NCBI RefSeq assembly: GCF_038397715.1 | Contig: NZ_CP151633.1 | Span: 1-64,000, forward strand | Direction: 5' to 3' | Origin: Microbacterium sp. LWO14-1.2 | GTDB taxonomy: Bacteria; Actinomycetota; Actinomycetes; Actinomycetales; Microbacteriaceae | Length of the DNA: 64,000 nucleotides | In this document: positions 24,322-32,026 of the stretch, piece after piece | How the letters are laid out: each line of letters opens with the position of its first letter | How positions within the stretch are numbered: position 1 is the stretch's first letter | Made by a program: the position numbers and the translations under genes | Notes under the pieces: model-generated | Told to the model about the DNA's origin: nothing | The model's database searches: none | What the model saw: the letters and a program-made list of their open reading frames with translations, nothing else

Positions 24322-26442
24322 ATGAGCCAGCACGACCACACAGAGATGCACCACAACGCGTCTCACACCACCACCGAGACGACAGACCACGGTCACGACC
24401 ACCACAGCCACAACGGGCACGCCGAAAGCGACGCTCACAGCGGTCACGCCGGGCATGGGGGCCACAGCGGGCATGGCGACCACGTCGGGCAGTTCCGGCG
24501 CCTGTTCTGGATCATGCTCATGCTCGCCATCCCCGTGGTGGGCTTCTCTATGATGTTCTCGATGCTGCTCGGCTACGCGTTGCCTGACGCGGCGTGGGTG
24601 ATGTGGGTGTCACCGATCCTCGGAACAGTCATGTACGTCTGGGGCGGGGCACCGTTCCTGACCGGTGCGGTGAGCGAGCTCCGGGCTCGCAAGCCCGGGA
24701 TGATGCTGCTCATCGCGCTGGCCATTACCGTGGCGTTCCTCGCATCCTGGGGAGCGAGTGTCGGACTGCTGCACCATGAGCTGGACTTCTGGTGGGAGCT
24801 GGCGCTCCTCATCGTCATTATGCTGCTCGGCCACTGGATCGAGATGCGCTCTCTCGCGCAAACGACATCCGCGTTGGACTCGCTCGCAGCCTTGCTGCCC
24901 GATGAGGCGGAGAAGGTCGACGGCGAGGGGACTGTCACAGTCGCTCCGGCCGATCTGCAGGTGGGTGACGTGGTCGTCGTCCGTCCGGGTGGCCGGGTTC
25001 CCGCTGACGGCCGGATCGTGCAGGGCTCGGCGAGCATGGACGAGTCGATGATTACCGGGGAGTCGCATCCGGTGCGTCGCGCCGATGGCGACCTGGTCAT
25101 CGCCGGGACGGTTGCCACGGATTCCGGACTGCGGGTGGAGATCACCGCCGTCGGGCAAGACACCGCTCTAGCCGGGATCCAGAAGCTCGTCACGGAGGCT
25201 CAGAGCTCGTCGTCTCGCGCGCAGCGTCTCGCCGACCGCGCCGCCGGCTGGCTGTTCTGGTTCGCCCTCGGCGCCGGAGTCATCACAGCCCTCGTGTGGA
25301 CGCTCGTCGGCCTGCCGGATCAGGCCGTGATCCGCACCATCACCGTGCTCGTCATCGCCTGCCCGCACGCGCTGGGACTCGCCATCCCGCTGGTCGTGTC
25401 TATTGCGACCGAGCGCGCCGCCCGCGGCGGTGTCCTGGTGAAGGATCGCCTCGCGCTGGAGAGCATGCGGACAGTCGACACCGTTTTGTTCGATAAGACC
25501 GGCACGCTCACCAAGGGAAGTCCGGCCGTCACCGCCATCGAGCCCGCGGGCGATATGTCGCCGGACGAACTGCTCGCACTGGCGGCCGCGGCCGAGGCGG
25601 ACTCTGAGCACCCGCTGGCTCGCGCCATCGTCGCCACCGCGAAGGAGAAGAATCTCATCGTCCCGAGCTCGAAAGACTTCGAGTCCTCGCCAGCTGTCGG
25701 TGTCCGCGCACGGGTGAACGCACGCACGATCCAGGTGGGCGGTCCGTACCTGCTCGAGCAGGAGAACGCGTCCGAGTTGGCGGTGGCCGACGAGTGGCGC
25801 CGGGAGGGTGCCATCATTCTCCATGTTCTCGTGGACGGGGCGGTGGTCGGTGCGTTCAGGCTGGCGGACGAGATCCGGTCTGAGTCCCGCCAGGCTGTCA
25901 AGGCTTTGCACGACCGCGACGTGCAGGTGGTCATGATTACGGGGGATGCGGAGGCCGTCGCCGCGTCTGTGGCCGCAGATCTGGGTATCGACCGGTTCTT
26001 CGCGGGCGTCCGGCCGGAGGACAAGGCGTCGAAGGTGAAGGAGCTGCAGTCCGAGGGGCGGAAGGTCGCGATGGTCGGCGATGGCGTGAATGACGCCCCG
26101 GCGCTGGCCCAGGCCGATGTCGGAATCGCCATCGGCGCAGGTACCGATGTTGCCATCGCGTCGGCGGGAGTCATCCTCGCCAGCGACGATCCGCGGTCGG
26201 TGCTGTCGGTCATCGAGTTATCCCGGGCGAGCTACCGGAAGATGAAACAGAACCTGTGGTGGGCTGCCGGCTACAACCTCATCTCGGTTCCGCTCGCCGC
26301 CGGTGTTCTCGCACCCGTCGGGTTCGTGCTGCCGATGTCGGTCGGAGCGGTGCTGATGTCTCTGTCGACCATCGTCGTTGCTCTGAACGCGCAGCTGCTG
26401 CGCCGGTTGAATCTCGCTCCGGACGCGGTCCTGAAGAACTAG
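24322..26442 (+). CDS. copB: Copper-exporting P1B ATPase, CopB (CPH) type
   Basis: A 706-residue P-type ATPase. The first 57 residues hold 17 His and few other residues, with no HMA domain. The transmembrane metal motif is CPH (IACPHALGLA, Cys347-His349), which marks the CopB/P1B-3 group. The phosphorylation site is DKTGTLT (Asp391), the actuator motif is TGESHP, and the nucleotide and hinge motifs are SEHPLA and MVGDGVNDAPAL. It should export copper from the cytoplasm. It follows the chaperone gene and is probably CsoR-regulated. CPH pumps are often linked to Cu(II) or silver, so the substrate is not certain. Confidence 0.93.
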   Translation: MSQHDHTEMHHNASHTTTETTDHGHDHHSHNGHAESDAHSGHAGHGGHSGHGDHVGQFRRLFWIMLMLAIPVVGFSMMFSMLLGYALPDAAWVMWVSPILGTVMYVWGGAPFLTGAVSELRARKPGMMLLIALAITVAFLASWGASVGLLHHELDFWWELALLIVIMLLGHWIEMRSLAQTTSALDSLAALLPDEAEKVDGEGTVTVAPADLQVGDVVVVRPGGRVPADGRIVQGSASMDESMITGESHPVRRADGDLVIAGTVATDSGLRVEITAVGQDTALAGIQKLVTEAQSSSSRAQRLADRAAGWLFWFALGAGVITALVWTLVGLPDQAVIRTITVLVIACPHALGLAIPLVVSIATERAARGGVLVKDRLALESMRTVDTVLFDKTGTLTKGSPAVTAIEPAGDMSPDELLALAAAAEADSEHPLARAIVATAKEKNLIVPSSKDFESSPAVGVRARVNARTIQVGGPYLLEQENASELAVADEWRREGAIILHVLVDGAVVGAFRLADEIRSESRQAVKALHDRDVQVVMITGDAEAVAASVAADLGIDRFFAGVRPEDKASKVKELQSEGRKVAMVGDGVNDAPALAQADVGIAIGAGTDVAIASAGVILASDDPRSVLSVIELSRASYRKMKQNLWWAAGYNLISVPLAAGVLAPVGFVLPMSVGAVLMSLSTIVVALNAQLLRRLNLAPDAVLKN

Positions 26443-26489
26443 TCGCACCCGAGGCCGCGACGTACGCTGGATGGAAGGGAGGTGGACGG

Positions 26490-26930
26490 ATGCTGACGAC
26501 ACTCGCGCGACGCGTGCACCAGCGGCGTTCGCTCACCCGCAGCGTGGTCACCGTGGTCGCAGTCGCCCTTGGTGTCATCTTCGGATTGCTGGCGATGCAC
26601 TCGATGAACACGCATGCCATGCCCTCCGGGCACAGCAATGACGTCGCCGTCGCCAGCGTCGCCGAGACGCATCACGAGCACACCGCCCCCGCAGCATCCT
26701 TACCGACGGACGATTACACAGGATGCGTCGGCTGCTCCGAAAACCACGGGACGACCTGGATGGCGTGCGTTCTCGCGCTCCTGGTCGCAGTTGTGCTGCT
26801 GGCACGCCCCGGCGCATGGCGGCACTCACTGTGGCAGCCACGCACCCCGCCCCGCTCGTCGTGGGCGCGACCGACGGTGCACCCACTCCGCCCACCCTCT
26901 CTCACCGTTCTCTGCATCAGCCGTAAGTGA
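26490..26930 (+). CDS. DUF6153-like small membrane protein, copy 4
   Basis: A 146-residue protein with an N-terminal signal or anchor helix (about 20-38) and an exposed stretch rich in His and Met (MHSMNTHAMPSGH and ETHHEH). Two Cys follow (CVGCSENH, not a heme CxxCH site), then a second helix (about 90-108) and the C-terminus PPSLTVLCISRK. The His/Met content suggests copper binding. GGGAGG lies just before the ATG. It shares the PxLxxLx(I/V)SR ending with copies 1-3 and, like them, precedes a lipoprotein gene, here DUF305, after 83 nt. Confidence 0.7.
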   Translation: MLTTLARRVHQRRSLTRSVVTVVAVALGVIFGLLAMHSMNTHAMPSGHSNDVAVASVAETHHEHTAPAASLPTDDYTGCVGCSENHGTTWMACVLALLVAVVLLARPGAWRHSLWQPRTPPRSSWARPTVHPLRPPSLTVLCISRK

Positions 26931-26932
26931 GC

Positions 26933-26965
26933 AGTGCTGCGCCCGCGCTTCGCGGGCACAGCACT
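26933..26965 (+). promoter_or_regulatory. Strong hairpin between DUF6153-like copy 4 and the DUF305 gene
   Basis: AGTGCTG-C-GCCCGCG and CGCGGGC-A-CAGCACT form a 15-bp stem with one mismatch and a 3-nt loop, starting 2 nt after the copy 4 stop. The lack of a T-run makes a simple terminator less likely. It may control translation or mRNA processing of the DUF305 gene. Confidence 0.6.
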
Positions 26966-27013
26966 CATCCAGCGCCTCCGCTGGGCACCACAACCGACTC
27001 TTGGAGAACCACC

Positions 27014-27610
27014 ATGAAGAACCGTCCTTTGGCGACCGCCGCCATCACCCTCACTGCACTGCTCGCACTCGCCGGCTGCGCCGGCACCAGCTCCGGCGGC
27101 GACATGCCGGGCATGAACCACGGCGGCAGCAGCAGCTCCGCCCCCGCATCCGCCGACGCCAACGATGCCGACATCATGTTCGCCAGCATGATGAAGGAAC
27201 ACCACGCGCAGGCCGTTGAGATGTCCGACATGCTGCTCAGCAAGGACGGCGTCGACGAACGCGTCGTCGCTCTCGCAGAGGAGATCAAAGCCGCCCAAGA
27301 GCCTGAAATCCAGAAGATGGAGCAGTGGCTCGAAGACTGGCGTGCCGACACCTCGGGTATGGAGAGCATGGATCACGGCGACGGAATGATGTCCGAAGAG
27401 GACATGAAGGCCCTCGGCGACGCCACCGGTGCAGACGCCGGCAGTCTGTTCCTCGAGCAGATGATCCAGCACCACCAAGGTGCAGTCGACATGGCTCAAG
27501 AGGAAGTCAACAACGGCCAGAACAGCGACGCGATTGCCCTGGCCGAGACCATCATCGACGCGCAGACGACCGAGATCGCCACGATGAAGGAGATCCTCGC
27601 AACCCTCTGA
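27014..27610 (+). CDS. DUF305 lipoprotein, copper-associated
   Basis: A 198-residue lipoprotein with lipobox LAGC (Cys22), a Met/His/Ser-rich linker (DMPGMNHGG) and a DUF305 four-helix domain. The paired motif HHxxAVxM occurs twice: KEHHAQAVEM (about 61-70) and QHHQGAVDM (about 152-160). DUF305 proteins are common in copper and silver loci and probably bind metal outside the membrane. TTGGAG precedes the ATG. A strong terminator-like stem follows the stop codon. Confidence 0.9.
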   Translation: MKNRPLATAAITLTALLALAGCAGTSSGGDMPGMNHGGSSSSAPASADANDADIMFASMMKEHHAQAVEMSDMLLSKDGVDERVVALAEEIKAAQEPEIQKMEQWLEDWRADTSGMESMDHGDGMMSEEDMKALGDATGADAGSLFLEQMIQHHQGAVDMAQEEVNNGQNSDAIALAETIIDAQTTEIATMKEILATL

Positions 27611-27617
27611 TCTGTAT

Positions 27618-27648
27618 GAGTGGGGCGCCGGTCATCGGCGCCCCACTC
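27618..27648 (+). terminator. Hairpin terminator after the DUF305 gene
   Basis: A perfect 13-bp stem with arms GAGTGGGGCGCCG and CGGCGCCCCACTC and a 5-nt loop, starting 8 nt after the stop codon. There is no T-run, as is common in high-GC actinobacteria. Confidence 0.7.
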
Positions 27649-27671
27649 GGCGATCTGTTGCGCACATCATC

Positions 27672-28577
27672 ATGCGAACACTCATTGCAACTCCTCAGGC
27701 GGCGTTTCGGCTCCGCGCCGCACGGTCACTCCAGTCGAGGCGTCGGCGACCAACCCGCCGCGCGTGGCTTCCAAGCACCGTCGTCGTCGGATTGACGCTG
27801 ACTGGATGCGCCGCCACCGCGCAACCAACGACCAGCCACGACCACGCCACTGACCTTGACCATGTCCACGCGATAGTCGCCGACCCCGGTGGCGACGGAT
27901 TCCTCCTCGGAGCACACGACGGCATCTATCCGACCACTCGCGACGCGGAGGTCGGCGAGAAACTGGCGACCACAGACTTCGACGCCATGGGGCTGACAGT
28001 CGTCGACGATGTACTCATCGCCTCCGGCCACCCCGGGCCCAACACCCCGTCCGAACTCGGATCCCCGCACCTCGGAATCATCCGCAGTGACGACGGCGCC
28101 CGCTCCTGGTCGCCGGTCACCTTTACCAGCGAGAAAGACTTCCACGTCCTCACAGCGACCCCTGAAGGGACCCTATACGGGATCGCCACGGACTCCATCG
28201 AACTGCTGCGCAGTGACGACCGTGGACAAGCCTGGACGCCGGTAGGGGACGGAATCCTCGCATTCAGCCTCGTCGCCGATGCCAGCAATCGTCTGCTGGC
28301 ATCGACACCCGATGGCGTGCAGATCAGCAGCGACGGCGGCCGCACATTCGCCCCACTCGCCGGCGCGCCCGCGCTGTACCTGCTCGCAGCGTCTCCCGAT
28401 GGGCAGAATCTCGTCGGCGTAGGCGCGGGAGAACAGATCTGGACAAGCACGGCATCATCCAAAGACTGGCAGCAAGTGGCAATCACCCACGGGCCTGCAC
28501 AGGCCGTCGCCATCACAGACGACGCCGCTGTCCTCGTCTTCGATGACAGCGGTCTCAGCCTCATTCCTCGGTCGTAA
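27672..28577 (+). CDS. BNR-repeat beta-propeller lipoprotein
   Basis: A 301-residue predicted lipoprotein with lipobox LTGC (Cys46) and a beta-propeller-like body. It has three Asp-box (BNR) repeats: SDDGARSWSPV, SDDRGQAWTPV and SSDGGRTFAPL, at about 139, 181 and 219. A HDHATDLDHVHA His-rich stretch follows the lipobox. Similar proteins are annotated as sialidase-like or F510_1955-type exo-alpha-sialidase, but no catalytic evidence is visible. A metal-linked role is suggested only by the His-rich stretch and the neighbours. The N-terminus before the lipobox is long (45 residues), so the start may be later. Confidence 0.75.
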   Translation: MRTLIATPQAAFRLRAARSLQSRRRRPTRRAWLPSTVVVGLTLTGCAATAQPTTSHDHATDLDHVHAIVADPGGDGFLLGAHDGIYPTTRDAEVGEKLATTDFDAMGLTVVDDVLIASGHPGPNTPSELGSPHLGIIRSDDGARSWSPVTFTSEKDFHVLTATPEGTLYGIATDSIELLRSDDRGQAWTPVGDGILAFSLVADASNRLLASTPDGVQISSDGGRTFAPLAGAPALYLLAASPDGQNLVGVGAGEQIWTSTASSKDWQQVAITHGPAQAVAITDDAAVLVFDDSGLSLIPRS

Positions 28578-28596
28578 TCCCCTGCGCGGGCAGAGT

Positions 28597-28622
28597 CGGG
28601 CGCGGCCTACGAGCCGCGCCCG
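28597..28622 (+). terminator. Hairpin terminator after the BNR lipoprotein
   Basis: A perfect 10-bp stem with arms CGGGCGCGGC and GCCGCGCCCG and loop CTACGA, 19 nt after the stop. It marks the end of the copper cluster. The following 195 nt up to the HIRAN gene show no gene or clear signal. Confidence 0.65.
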
Positions 28623-28817
28623 GCGAAGCCCCGGCTCCATGAGCCCGGTTCTTGCGAAGGCGGATGCCGGACGTCGTGAACACACTCGCTCGCTGCTCGC
28701 GTTTGTAGTGCAGGTCAAGGACGGCACAGGGATGAATTCAACCCGGCCGACGAGCTGACCCGCCTGAATCACTGGTGAGCAGCCGGGACTGCAGCAGACA
28801 CCGGAGGACCGCCCCGC

Positions 28818-29429
28818 CTATGTTGGGCGCAATCTCCTCACGAGGTGTTCAAGGACCCGCTGCTCAGCGGCGATTACTTTCGGGGGACGTGCGGAGATGG
28901 CATACGCGGACATCTCCTGACCGCTGTCGAGGAGCTTCGCGAGAGAGCGGGCAGCGCCCTTGTTCCAGTACCCGCAGCGGGTCTCGTCTTGATACACCGC
29001 GACGGCGTTCGCGTCGAACTCGTTGTCCGGTTCGCGAACGAGGGTGGCAGGACCGATCCGTAGGGTGCCGGGCGCGTGCTCGTCGCCACGGACGCGCACG
29101 CTCCAGATCCCGAGACGCCTCAGCACCCGGGACCCAGCATTCACCAGCCGCCCGGTCGACGTCTCTGCCAGCCACCACTCGCCTCTGAACTCCACCACTC
29201 GAAGGTTGGGCAATCCATGCTCGTCCAGATGAACAAGCTTCTCAGCCTCATCCGCTGACAGATACGGCGATACGTAGCCGACCGGCGGCCCTCCAGACGC
29301 GTAGGTAGACACCGTGATGCCTGAGGCCGTCTCGCGTTGCGAGACGAGAACCGGAGTGGCGGGCGTTCCGGCGCGGCCCGGGCTGACGGCAGGTGGACTC
29401 CTACGCCCGAACCAGTCGAGTAGACCCAT
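28818..29429 (-). CDS. HIRAN domain protein
   Basis: A 203-residue soluble protein. Residues about 110-190 match the HIRAN domain, with LVREPDNEFDANAVAV, GYWNKGAAR and LAKLLDSGQEM. HIRAN domains bind single-stranded DNA ends in helicases such as HLTF and also occur alone in bacteria. There is no helicase domain here. The first 60 residues are Pro-rich, and a middle segment (GEWWLAETSTGRLVNAG) is not assigned. It is a single gene on the minus strand with unknown partners. Confidence 0.75.
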   Translation of the reverse strand: MGLLDWFGRRSPPAVSPGRAGTPATPVLVSQRETASGITVSTYASGGPPVGYVSPYLSADEAEKLVHLDEHGLPNLRVVEFRGEWWLAETSTGRLVNAGSRVLRRLGIWSVRVRGDEHAPGTLRIGPATLVREPDNEFDANAVAVYQDETRCGYWNKGAARSLAKLLDSGQEMSAYAISARPPKVIAAEQRVLEHLVRRLRPT

Positions 29430-29478
29430 GGGGTGAGACTAGCCCAGTACAGCTCTCTCTTCCGCGCGTGATGCGTGA

Positions 29479-29739
29479 CTAGTCGTCCGACATGATCTTT
29501 CCGTCGTCTTCCATCCACACGCGCTTCCCGAGGCTGATCCGCGTCGCCACGTTGGTGAGATCTGGGTCAGTCACGTCTGCGCCGTTCCCCACCGCTCGCC
29601 AGCGACTGCGCAGTGCCGTTTTGACTACCTCGAGGTCCTGGCCGGCATGTTCGGATGAGACTTCATCGAGCACGGCTTTCAGTTTGTTGAGCTGCTCCTG
29701 CATCTGTCGGGGAAAATCGGGGTTCATCTGAAAGTCCAT
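29479..29739 (-). CDS. Small hypothetical protein
   Basis: An 86-residue acidic soluble protein with an amphipathic helical start (FPRQMQEQLNKLKAVLDEVSSEH) followed by a mixed region (ALRSRWRAVGNGADVTDPDL). I do not recognise the family. ATG 29739 is chosen because GAGAGG lies 5 to 10 nt upstream and the extended frame has no protein-like content. Confidence 0.6.
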   Translation of the reverse strand: MDFQMNPDFPRQMQEQLNKLKAVLDEVSSEHAGQDLEVVKTALRSRWRAVGNGADVTDPDLTNVATRISLGKRVWMEDDGKIMSDD

Positions 29740-29877
29740 GGTGAAGCCTCTCTGCGTGTGCCGACACCATATCGCCACGCCGACCTTGTCTGTCACCGCC
29801 CCGCTGCAGTTCAGAGGGATGGAGCTCCCGAGGAAGAGGCGGGGCAACCACGCACGGTGCACAGTCACCCAGGGGCG

Positions 29878-30270
29878 TCAGGAACTCCACGCCGCTGCAG
29901 CATGACGCGCATCACGCAGGACAATGTCCAGTTGACCAGCGCGCAGCTGCTCGATTGCACACGGGGCGTCTTCGCCTGAGTCATCGTCTGCCGCCGCGTT
30001 CAGCCATTGCGCCCACGTCCACCGCGAAGACGTCCCCGCGCTCAGCACTTCAAGTACGGCACCTAGGCCGTCGACTACACGCCCGTCCCACACCTGAAAC
30101 GTCGGATAGAGCAGTGGTCCGTCACTGGCCTCCAACTCAAGTACATGGAGAGATGCCACAGCTTCAACGATGTGGGCCTCATTCCATCCAAGCGCGCGAG
30201 CTAACGAAGAAGCGGTGTAGCAGGGGCCGATGATGGCCGCCCACGGATTGTTCCTCGTCTCTTCTGTCAT
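29878..30270 (-). CDS. Antitoxin-like protein (MbcA/ParS-like C-terminus)
   Basis: A 130-residue protein. An N-terminal helix-turn-helix-like stretch (YTASSLARALGWNEAHIVEAVAS) is followed by LLYPTFQVWDGRVVDGLGAVLEVLSAG and WTWAQWLN. This is the pattern of the C-terminal part of Xre/MbcA/ParS antitoxins. No RES-type toxin is next to it. It starts in a 4-nt overlap (ATGA) with the metallophosphoesterase gene, so those two are co-translated. The antitoxin label is a resemblance only. Confidence 0.5.
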   Translation of the reverse strand: MTEETRNNPWAAIIGPCYTASSLARALGWNEAHIVEAVASLHVLELEASDGPLLYPTFQVWDGRVVDGLGAVLEVLSAGTSSRWTWAQWLNAAADDDSGEDAPCAIEQLRAGQLDIVLRDARHAAAAWSS

Positions 30271-31094
30271 CGCCCCGCCGCCTCCCGGATCTGTCGAAGC
30301 GTCGGCGTCTCGATGCGCAGCGTCGTCATGTCGAGGAAGCCGAGGTTGCCCTGTTGCCCGTCCTGCCCAAGGCTTGCCACACGCAGCCCGTCCTCAGTCT
30401 GTCCGCCACCGGGCGCGTGCATGTGGCCGTGAATGAGAAGCTCCGGATAGACGATGTTCCAGACCTTCGCCACTCGAGCGCGAGAGGTGGCCGAGTTTGC
30501 TCGGGCATCGTCGGGGAATCCGAACGGGTTCGTCCGCAGGATCTCCCGGACTGCGCGCACCGGCGTGCCAGCGGGCGACTCGTGAGTCAGCATCAAGTCC
30601 GCGGGTCCTCCCGCAATGGCCGCCGCCACGTGGTCTCGGGTGATCTCCTCGTCCGGCCACCAGCTCACCCCTTCTACCCGCCACGCCCGGTCGACGGACA
30701 CCGCGCCGCCAAGCGAGAGGACGCTGCGGCCGCCGATAGTCAGGCGTGCGGGCCTTGGCAGAATCCAGGTGATCTCAGAGACCCGGATAGCACAGCCGGG
30801 GTGCGCGTTCAGCAGCGGGTTGATCTGGCCCCAGGGCTCGTGATTCCCGAGCGTCACGTAGACGCGCTCGATGCCAGTTCCATCGAGAGCCTCGTCCGTC
30901 ATGCCGGGATCCATCGCCCAGTCGCCGAGCTGCAGCATGGTGGTAACGTCCGGTGCGAGCGTCTGAACCGCCCTAGCGACGATGTCCAGCCATCGGAAGT
31001 CGCCGTGGATGTCGCCGACCACAGCCACGCGCTGGTCAGGTAGGTCGACCGTCGATGCGAGCTCGAGAGCTTTCAGCGTCGGCGGTGTCCTCAT
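30267..31094 (-). CDS. Metallophosphoesterase
   Basis: A 275-residue calcineurin-like phosphoesterase with the metal-binding motifs in order: GDIHG (about 27-31), GDW (about 57-59), GNHE (about 83-86) and GHMH (about 228-231). The substrate is unknown. It is translationally coupled to the antitoxin-like gene and lies 37 nt after a 133-residue unknown gene on the same strand. The three probably form one accessory operon. Confidence 0.85.
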   Translation of the reverse strand: MRTPPTLKALELASTVDLPDQRVAVVGDIHGDFRWLDIVARAVQTLAPDVTTMLQLGDWAMDPGMTDEALDGTGIERVYVTLGNHEPWGQINPLLNAHPGCAIRVSEITWILPRPARLTIGGRSVLSLGGAVSVDRAWRVEGVSWWPDEEITRDHVAAAIAGGPADLMLTHESPAGTPVRAVREILRTNPFGFPDDARANSATSRARVAKVWNIVYPELLIHGHMHAPGGGQTEDGLRVASLGQDGQQGNLGFLDMTTLRIETPTLRQIREAAGR

Positions 31095-31131
31095 GATTCA
31101 ACACCAGTTCCCTGGCTGATGTGGGGGAGTG

Positions 31132-31533
31132 TCATTTCGCCCTCGCGGCCTGACGAGCGCGTGACCGCTCCCGGAACGTAGGGCCCACCCGCAGGCTGCG
31201 TTCCACGCCCGGATCCCAGCTGATCCAGCCACGTCGCTTCCATTGAATCGCCACGTGCAGACGGAATGCATGGTGGATCGTCGCCCGCACCGGGTAGGTG
31301 AGACCCGGAGGCCATTCGGGGTGGAGCTGGCTACTCGGGAAGAGTTCGGCGAACGTCTCCGAGAACGTCGGTCCGCGGCCAGTGCGTCGGCGCACGCGTG
31401 CGATGAAGATGGCCGCCGTCAGGCCCATCTCGTCGGCTCGCTCCTCATCGGTGAGCGCGTCGAACGCCTCAATCCAAGTGTCGGGAGCATCGACCTCCGT
31501 GGCACTCCACCAGATCGGTCGGGGATCAGTCAC
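31132..31533 (-). CDS. Hypothetical protein
   Basis: A 133-residue soluble protein with a Trp-rich, mixed composition (WWSATEVDAPDTWIEAFDALTDEE, given in part) and a basic C-terminus. I do not recognise it. GTG 31533 has GGAG 5-6 nt upstream, while the longer frame adds non-conserved-looking sequence. It is the first gene of the minus-strand set with the metallophosphoesterase. A helical central segment (LTAAIFIARVRRRTGRGPTF) has no assigned role. Confidence 0.55.
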   Translation of the reverse strand: MTDPRPIWWSATEVDAPDTWIEAFDALTDEERADEMGLTAAIFIARVRRRTGRGPTFSETFAELFPSSQLHPEWPPGLTYPVRATIHHAFRLHVAIQWKRRGWISWDPGVERSLRVGPTFRERSRARQAARAK

Positions 31534-31688
31534 TACAACTCCGCAATCGGGGTCGACCTGAACGGGACCTGCACATCGAGGCGACCCGGAGCCGAAGCGC
31601 AGTGGCACACGTGCAGGTCGAGACGCGCGGGGTGCGGTCCGTCGATGAAGTGAATGTTTCGTATGACTACGGCCAATTATGTCACATA

Positions 31689-31715
31689 GACAAAACCATG
31701 ACCGATGGTTTTGTC
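31689..31715. promoter_or_regulatory. Palindromic operator upstream of the Xre regulator
   Basis: A perfect 11-bp inverted repeat, GACAAAACCAT and ATGGTTTTGTC, with a 5-nt centre ends 14 nt before the xre start. TGTCACA also occurs on both sides (31680-31686 and 31712-31718). It is probably the autoregulatory site of the Xre protein. Confidence 0.6.
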
Positions 31716-31729
31716 ACAAGGCTGGATGA

Positions 31730-32014
31730 GTGGGCAGACAGGAGACGACCAGCAGCGAAGCGTGGGGAGCCTTCGCCGCCGCGTTCGGACTTCGGGTTCA
31801 CCGCCTGCGAGTTGCACGCGGTCTTTCGCAAGAGGCCGTGGCGTACAGAGCCGGTCTTTCACGACTGACGTACATCAGGTACGAGCGTGGGCAGGCCCAA
31901 TCGGGAGCACCGGCGAACCCTAGCCTGAAGACGCTTCTCGCACTGTCCCAAGTGTTTGAGATTCCCCTTCAAGAACTCTTACCTGACGACAAGCCAGATG
32001 TGACGGCTCGCTAG
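31730..32014 (+). CDS. Xre family transcriptional regulator
   Basis: A 94-residue helix-turn-helix protein. Residues about 17-80 match Cro/CI: LRVHRLRVARGLSQEAVAYRAGLSRLTYIRYERG, then SLKTLLALSQVFEIPLQEL. GTG 31730 is the first start after a strong palindrome and has GGCTGGATG just upstream. It is convergent with the recombinase module and may control excision, but no direct link is shown. Confidence 0.8.
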   Translation: MGRQETTSSEAWGAFAAAFGLRVHRLRVARGLSQEAVAYRAGLSRLTYIRYERGQAQSGAPANPSLKTLLALSQVFEIPLQELLPDDKPDVTAR

Positions 32015-32026
32015 CTGGGGGAGGGG

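Noticed and set aside
26720..26760. CVGCSENH in DUF6153-like copy 4 as a heme c site
   Set aside because: The motif is CxxCS, not CxxCH, so it cannot be a standard heme attachment site.
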